Below the pieces are notes generated by a model. That model was not told where the DNA came from. It saw only the letters and a program-made list of their open reading frames with translations, and searched no databases. The position numbers were made by a program, and so were the translations under genes. A DNA stretch of 64,000 nucleotides, taken from assembly GCA_020636905.1 (NCBI GenBank), contig JACJWX010000010.1, positions 48,353 through 112,352 of the forward strand, in the 5' to 3' direction. Source of the stretch: Actinomycetota bacterium. GTDB lineage: Bacteria > Actinomycetota > Thermoleophilia > Miltoncostaeales > Miltoncostaeaceae. This document shows positions 60,376 to 64,000 of the stretch, piece after piece (positions within the stretch are counted from its first letter, which is position 1; each line of letters starts with the position of its first letter).

Positions 60376-61695
60376 ATGCGCAAGCTATCCCGAGGCCGCA
60401 TTGTCGCCTTGTTGGGGACGATCGGCGTGGCCGCCACCCTCACCGCCTGCGGCGGTGGAAGCGACACCGCAGCCAGCGGGGGGTGTGACGGAAACATCGA
60501 CGCCGGGGCCGGCATCACGGTGCAGTGGCACCAGGGCGCCGAGGCCGAGGTCAAGGCCGTCCAGCAGATGGTCAAGAGCTTCAACGCGAGCCAGAGCGAC
60601 GTGAAGGCCACGCTGAAGCTGGTTCCGGAAGCCGACTACGCCACCTCCCTCGGAGGCCAGGCCGACTCGGATTCGGTCCCGGACGTGGTCGACACCGACG
60701 CCTCGAAGGCGTTCACCTACGCATGGTCAGGCGACCTGCAGCCCATCACCAACTGCGTCAGCGATGAGCAGAAGGCCGCCCTGCTTCCGTCGATCGTGCG
60801 CCAGGGCACCTACGCGAACCAGCTCTGGGCGCTCGGCATGTTCGACTCCGGCCTTGCCATGTACACCACCAAGTCCGCGCTCAAGAAGGCGAACGTCCGC
60901 ACCCCCAGCCTCGAGGAGCCCTGGACCGCCGAGGAGTTCACCGCCGCGCTGGGCGAGTTCAAGAAGGCCGGCTACAGCAAGCCGCTGGACCTGAAGAAGA
61001 ACTACGGACAGGGCGAGTACTACTCGTACGGCTTCGCGCCGATCGTCTGGTCATCCGGCGGCAACCTCCTCTCGGACGACTACAGCACCGCCGACGGCGA
61101 GCTGAACAGCGACGCCGCCGTCAAGGGACTGACGGTGTTCCAGTCCTGGTTCAAGTCCGGCTACGTCGGCGACAACACCGACGACAACGACTTCCTGAGC
61201 GGCCGCTCGGCGGTCAGCTGGGTCGGGCACTGGACCTACAACGACTACAAGGCCAAGTTCGGCGACGACCTCCTCGTGGTGCCGCTGCCGGACTTCGGCG
61301 AGGGCCCCCGCACCGGCCAGGGAAGCTGGCAGTGGGCCGTCGGTTCGAATGCCGACGCCGACGCGGCGTGGAAGTTCATCGAGTACACCCTCCAGCCGGA
61401 GCAGCAGAAGATCATCGCCACCGCCTCGGGCGCCATTCCCGCGGTGACCGCGGTGGCTGAGGCCGATCCGAAGTTCGGTCCGGGCGGAGATCTCGAGCTG
61501 TACGTGAAGCAGCACGAAGAGGGCATCTCGGTGCCCCGTCCCACCACTCCGGCCTACAACACGGTGTCCAACGCCTTCAACCAGGCGATCCAGGACATCA
61601 TCGACGGTCGGGATGTCAAGGAGTCGCTCGACGACGCGGTCAAGACGATCGACCAGGACATCCAGGACAACGACGGGTACCCAGACCCGTCGTGA
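60376..61695 (+). CDS. sugar ABC transporter substrate-binding lipoprotein
   Basis: 439 residues, solute-binding family 1 (MalE-like). Signal peptide with lipobox TLTAC (Cys25). Body: ITVQWHQGAEAEVKAVQQMVKSFNASQSDVKATLKL, then PDVVDTDASKAFTYAWSGDLQPI (MalE first-domain hinge), WVGHWTYNDYKAKFGDDLLVVPLPDFGEGPRTGQGSWQWAVG. The ATG at 60376 has AAAGGAA 8 nt upstream, better than the ATG at 60358 which overlaps the lacI stop. Aromatic residues suggest an oligosaccharide ligand; the glycosidase at the right edge may act on it. Confidence 0.92.
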   Translation: MRKLSRGRIVALLGTIGVAATLTACGGGSDTAASGGCDGNIDAGAGITVQWHQGAEAEVKAVQQMVKSFNASQSDVKATLKLVPEADYATSLGGQADSDSVPDVVDTDASKAFTYAWSGDLQPITNCVSDEQKAALLPSIVRQGTYANQLWALGMFDSGLAMYTTKSALKKANVRTPSLEEPWTAEEFTAALGEFKKAGYSKPLDLKKNYGQGEYYSYGFAPIVWSSGGNLLSDDYSTADGELNSDAAVKGLTVFQSWFKSGYVGDNTDDNDFLSGRSAVSWVGHWTYNDYKAKFGDDLLVVPLPDFGEGPRTGQGSWQWAVGSNADADAAWKFIEYTLQPEQQKIIATASGAIPAVTAVAEADPKFGPGGDLELYVKQHEEGISVPRPTTPAYNTVSNAFNQAIQDIIDGRDVKESLDDAVKTIDQDIQDNDGYPDPS

Positions 61696-61701
61696 CGCGA
61701 G

Positions 61702-61735
61702 TGAGGCCGGCGGGCGACCCCTCCCGCCGGCCTCA
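61702..61735 (+). other. intercistronic hairpin in the sugar ABC operon
   Basis: 13-bp perfect stem TGAGGCCGGCGGG / CCCGCCGGCCTCA with an 8-nt loop, in the 66-bp gap between the binding-protein and first permease genes. No T-run, so it may act as an mRNA-stabilising or partial-termination structure giving more binding protein than permease. Confidence 0.6.
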
Positions 61736-61761
61736 TCGCCTCGCCTTCCAAGGAGCGAGCG

Positions 61762-62673
61762 ATGACCACTTCAAGCGCCGCAACACCGCGACCGCGAACG
61801 CGATTCGGGAATGCCTGGTGGGGAACGATGTTCTCCCTGCCGGGGCTGATCCTCCTGGGTCTGTTCCTGATCCTGCCGTTCGTGTTCGCCATCTACCTCT
61901 CGTTCACCAACCAGAAGCTCGCGTCACCGCTTCCGGTGCGGTGGGTCGGATTCGACAACTACCACCGGGTCCTCACCGACGGTGACTTCTGGCGTGCGTT
62001 CGCCAACAACCTGCTCTTCGCCGCGGTCGTGGTTCCCGTGCAGACCGGGCTCGCCCTCTGGATGGCGATCCTGGTCAACAAGCGCATTCGTGCCGCGAAG
62101 GTGTTCCGGGCGATCTTCTTCCTGCCCGTGGTGGTGGTGATGACCGTCGCGGCGGTCATCTGGTTCCTGCTGCTCGACCCGAATCGCGGCCTGGTCAACG
62201 GATTCCTCGGCGCCATCACCTTCGGCGCGGTCGAGCCCGGCTGGTTGCAGAGCACGCTCTGGGCCATGCCCGCCATCATCATCATCTCCATCTGGCAGGG
62301 CGCCGGCTTCCAGATGATCATCCTGCTGGCCGGGCTGCAGGACATCCCGCAGGAGCTCTACGAGGCGGCGTCGATCGACGGCGCCACGAAGCGACAGCAG
62401 TTCTTCTACGTCACCCTGCCCCAGCTGCGGAACACGCTGATCTTCGTCATCACGATCACCATGATCCTGGCGTTCCGCCTGTTCGATCAGGTCTGGGCCC
62501 TCACCCGGGGCGGCCCGTTGAACTCGACCGACACGGTGATGGTGCAGCTGGTCGACACCGGGTTCGAGCGGAAGCAGATCGCGGTGGCGTCGGCCATCGC
62601 GGTGATCTTCTTCGTGGTGGTGTTGTCCCTGACGCTGATCCAGCGAATCTTCCTGAAAGAGGAGCGTTCCTGA
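61762..62673 (+). CDS. sugar ABC transporter permease, MalF-like
   Basis: 303 residues, six predicted helices, BPD_transp_1 family with EAA motif YEAASIDGATKRQQFFYVTLPQLRNTL (about 208-235), the loop that contacts the ATPase. Stop overlaps the MalG-like start by one base (TGATG). No ATPase gene is seen between here and the edge; such importers often share a genome-wide MsmK/MsiK-type ATPase, as in actinobacteria. Confidence 0.93.
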   Translation: MTTSSAATPRPRTRFGNAWWGTMFSLPGLILLGLFLILPFVFAIYLSFTNQKLASPLPVRWVGFDNYHRVLTDGDFWRAFANNLLFAAVVVPVQTGLALWMAILVNKRIRAAKVFRAIFFLPVVVVMTVAAVIWFLLLDPNRGLVNGFLGAITFGAVEPGWLQSTLWAMPAIIIISIWQGAGFQMIILLAGLQDIPQELYEAASIDGATKRQQFFYVTLPQLRNTLIFVITITMILAFRLFDQVWALTRGGPLNSTDTVMVQLVDTGFERKQIAVASAIAVIFFVVVLSLTLIQRIFLKEERS

Positions 62674-63539
62674 TGAGCACCGCCGCCGAAGCAACCACCC
62701 GCAAGGCGCGCCCGGTCCGGGAACGCAGCTGGCCGACCTACCTGGCGCTGACGCTCCTGGCCGTCTTCTTCCTGTTCCCGCTGGTGATGATGCTGGCGTC
62801 CGCGTTCAAGCAGGACGCGGCGATCCTCCCCGACTCGAACAGCCTGAAGGCGTTCATCCCGAACCCCTTCGACGGCACCAACTTCCAGGACGCCGCCGAT
62901 CGAGCCGACATGTGGATCCTGGCGCGCAACAGCGCCATCATCAGCATCGTCACGGTGATCGCCGGACTCGCGGTGAACTCCACATTCGGCTACGCGCTGG
63001 CGCGCCTGCCGTTCAAGATGTCCAAGCCCCTGCTGCTCGGGGTGATCGCGCTCACGATCATCCCGTTCCAGGCGGTGGCCATCCCGCTCCTGTTCCTGGT
63101 GTCCGAGCTGGGCTGGCGCGACACGCTGTACGTGCAGATGCTGCCGTTCATCGCGTCGCCCCTGTTCACCTACCTGTTCTATTCGTTCTTCCTCGCGATC
63201 CCCACCGAGATCGAGGAGGCGGCGCGAATAGACGGCTGCGGACCGGTGCGTACCTTCTGGCAGGTCGTGCTGCCCCTGGCCAAGCCGGCCTTCGCGACGG
63301 TGGGCATCCTGCAGTTCCTGCAGATCTGGGGCGAATACCTGTGGCCGGTGCTCGTGACCACCGACTCGAGCGTGCGACCGCTGCCGGTCGGCATCGCGGT
63401 GTTCTACACCCAGCCACCCATCAGCTGGGGCGACATCATGGCCTACGCCACGCTCACGGTCGTGCCCATGATCGTGGTGTTCATCCTCTTCCAGCGCTGG
63501 TTCATCCAGAGCGTCGCGCGATCCGGGCTCAAGGGATAG
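62673..63539 (+). CDS. sugar ABC transporter permease, MalG-like
   Basis: 288 residues, six predicted helices, EAA motif EEAARIDGCGPVRTFWQVVLPLAKPAFATVG (about 185-215). Pairs with the MalF-like subunit. Begins with a basic cytoplasmic N terminus (KARPVRERSW). Same operon; only 4 bp before the glycosidase start. Confidence 0.93.
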   Translation: MSTAAEATTRKARPVRERSWPTYLALTLLAVFFLFPLVMMLASAFKQDAAILPDSNSLKAFIPNPFDGTNFQDAADRADMWILARNSAIISIVTVIAGLAVNSTFGYALARLPFKMSKPLLLGVIALTIIPFQAVAIPLLFLVSELGWRDTLYVQMLPFIASPLFTYLFYSFFLAIPTEIEEAARIDGCGPVRTFWQVVLPLAKPAFATVGILQFLQIWGEYLWPVLVTTDSSVRPLPVGIAVFYTQPPISWGDIMAYATLTVVPMIVVFILFQRWFIQSVARSGLKG

Positions 63540-63543
63540 GCGG

Positions 63544-64000
63544 GTGTTGCGACTCGAGGACAGCTGGGTGTGGGACTTCTGGCTCGCCAGGGACGGCGAC
63601 CTGCACCACATCTTCTTCCTGAAGGCCCCGCGGTCACTCGGCGACCCCGAGCGGCGCCACGGCAACGCCACCATCGGCCACGCGGTCTCGGACGACCTGC
63701 GCGAGTGGCGGTGCCTGCCGGACGCGATGACCCCGGGGATGGCCGGGAGCTGGGACGACATGGCCACCTGGACCGGGTCGGTCATCCGCCACGGCGGCGA
63801 GTGGTGGTGCTTCTACACCGCCGTGAACTGGGCCGAGAAAGGCCTGGTGCAGCGGATCGGGGCGGCCACCTCGACCGACCTCACCACGTGGACCAGGCGT
63901 CCCGAGAACCCGCTCATCGAACTCGACGACGCGCGTTACGAGGCCCTGGACCTCTCCGCCTGGCACGACCAGGCCTGGCGCGATCCGTGGGTGATGCGCG
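63544..64000 (+). CDS. GH32/GH43-like glycosidase, 3' truncated by the window
   Basis: The first 152 residues of an enzyme with five-bladed beta-propeller features: WVWDFWLARDGDLHHIFFLKAP (WxxDFW-like nucleophile region), TIGHAVSDDLREW, SWDDMATWTGSVIRHGGEWWCFYTAV (blade 2), AATSTDLTTWTR and WRDPWV (the RDP motif typical of GH32). GTG at 63544 is 4 bp after the permease stop. Substrate, fructan, sucrose or another beta-linked sugar, is open. It probably hydrolyses the imported glycoside. Confidence 0.8.
   Translation, partial: MLRLEDSWVWDFWLARDGDLHHIFFLKAPRSLGDPERRHGNATIGHAVSDDLREWRCLPDAMTPGMAGSWDDMATWTGSVIRHGGEWWCFYTAVNWAEKGLVQRIGAATSTDLTTWTRRPENPLIELDDARYEALDLSAWHDQAWRDPWVMR

Overview
The window is high-GC bacterial DNA with dense, tightly packed genes. 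Most neighbours overlap by one to four bases (GTGA, ATGA or TGATG junctions), GTG and occasionally TTG starts are used, and many ATG starts sit 6-8 nt after a TAnnnT -10 hexamer, as in leaderless actinobacterial genes. Gene content (trimeric PNP next to a phosphosugar mutase, BMP-family nucleoside importer, archaeal-type ProRS, YkcB/YkcC-like glycosyltransferases) fits an actinobacterium. A deep lineage such as Thermoleophilia or a relative is my guess, not shown by the sequence. I see no CRISPR array, IS element, prophage or rRNA.

Layout. 1-11.6 kb: VOC fragment, lipoprotein, M20 peptidase, MocA and XdhC (molybdenum cofactor handling without the enzyme), an amidohydrolase, a Coa1-like membrane protein overlapping gltX, nfo, a 919-residue PAS-GAF-GGDEF-HD-GYP protein, a secreted metzincin and a lipoprotein. 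11.9 kb: tRNA-Gly(TCC) with a strong terminator. 12-15.8 kb: gene-poor, partly lower GC, with a GerMN lipoprotein and an orphan ORF. 15.8-21.4 kb: secreted protein, proS, EamA/YdcZ-type transporter, aldo/keto reductase, TauE permease, a leader-peptide-like small protein and a zinc-ribbon protein. 21.4-24.5 kb: tandem glycine riboswitch followed by gcvP, whose first third is broken by about ten frameshifts. 24.5-28.6 kb: secreted protein, an ArsR-SRPBCC pair and a DrrAB-type ABC exporter.

28.7-36.4 kb is a minus-strand nucleoside uptake and breakdown operon: HAD phosphatase, cdd, deoA, BMP lipoprotein, double ATPase, and one 834-residue polypeptide fusing both permeases. 36.5-40.9 kb: TfoX-like protein, DUF1772 protein, NAD(P)-binding protein, AraC regulator, add and DUF2461. 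41-47 kb: two-component system driving a membrane GT39 and a GT2-GtrA glycosyltransferase. 47-50.2 kb: TetR and alpha/beta hydrolase with paired operators, a second ArsR-SRPBCC pair and a membrane zinc-ribbon protein.

50.3-59.2 kb is a second minus-strand operon: (DUF4032), PNP, phosphosugar mutase, deoC, aldehyde dehydrogenase, a truncated ALDH-like protein without catalytic residues, psuG and psuK. Together with the first operon and add, it would take up nucleosides, release bases, convert (deoxy)ribose-1-phosphate to the 5-phosphate, cleave deoxyribose-5-phosphate, oxidise the acetaldehyde and degrade pseudouridine. From 59.2 kb to the right edge: LacI regulator with two abutting operators, sugar ABC importer (binding protein, two permeases) and the start of a GH32/43-like glycosidase.
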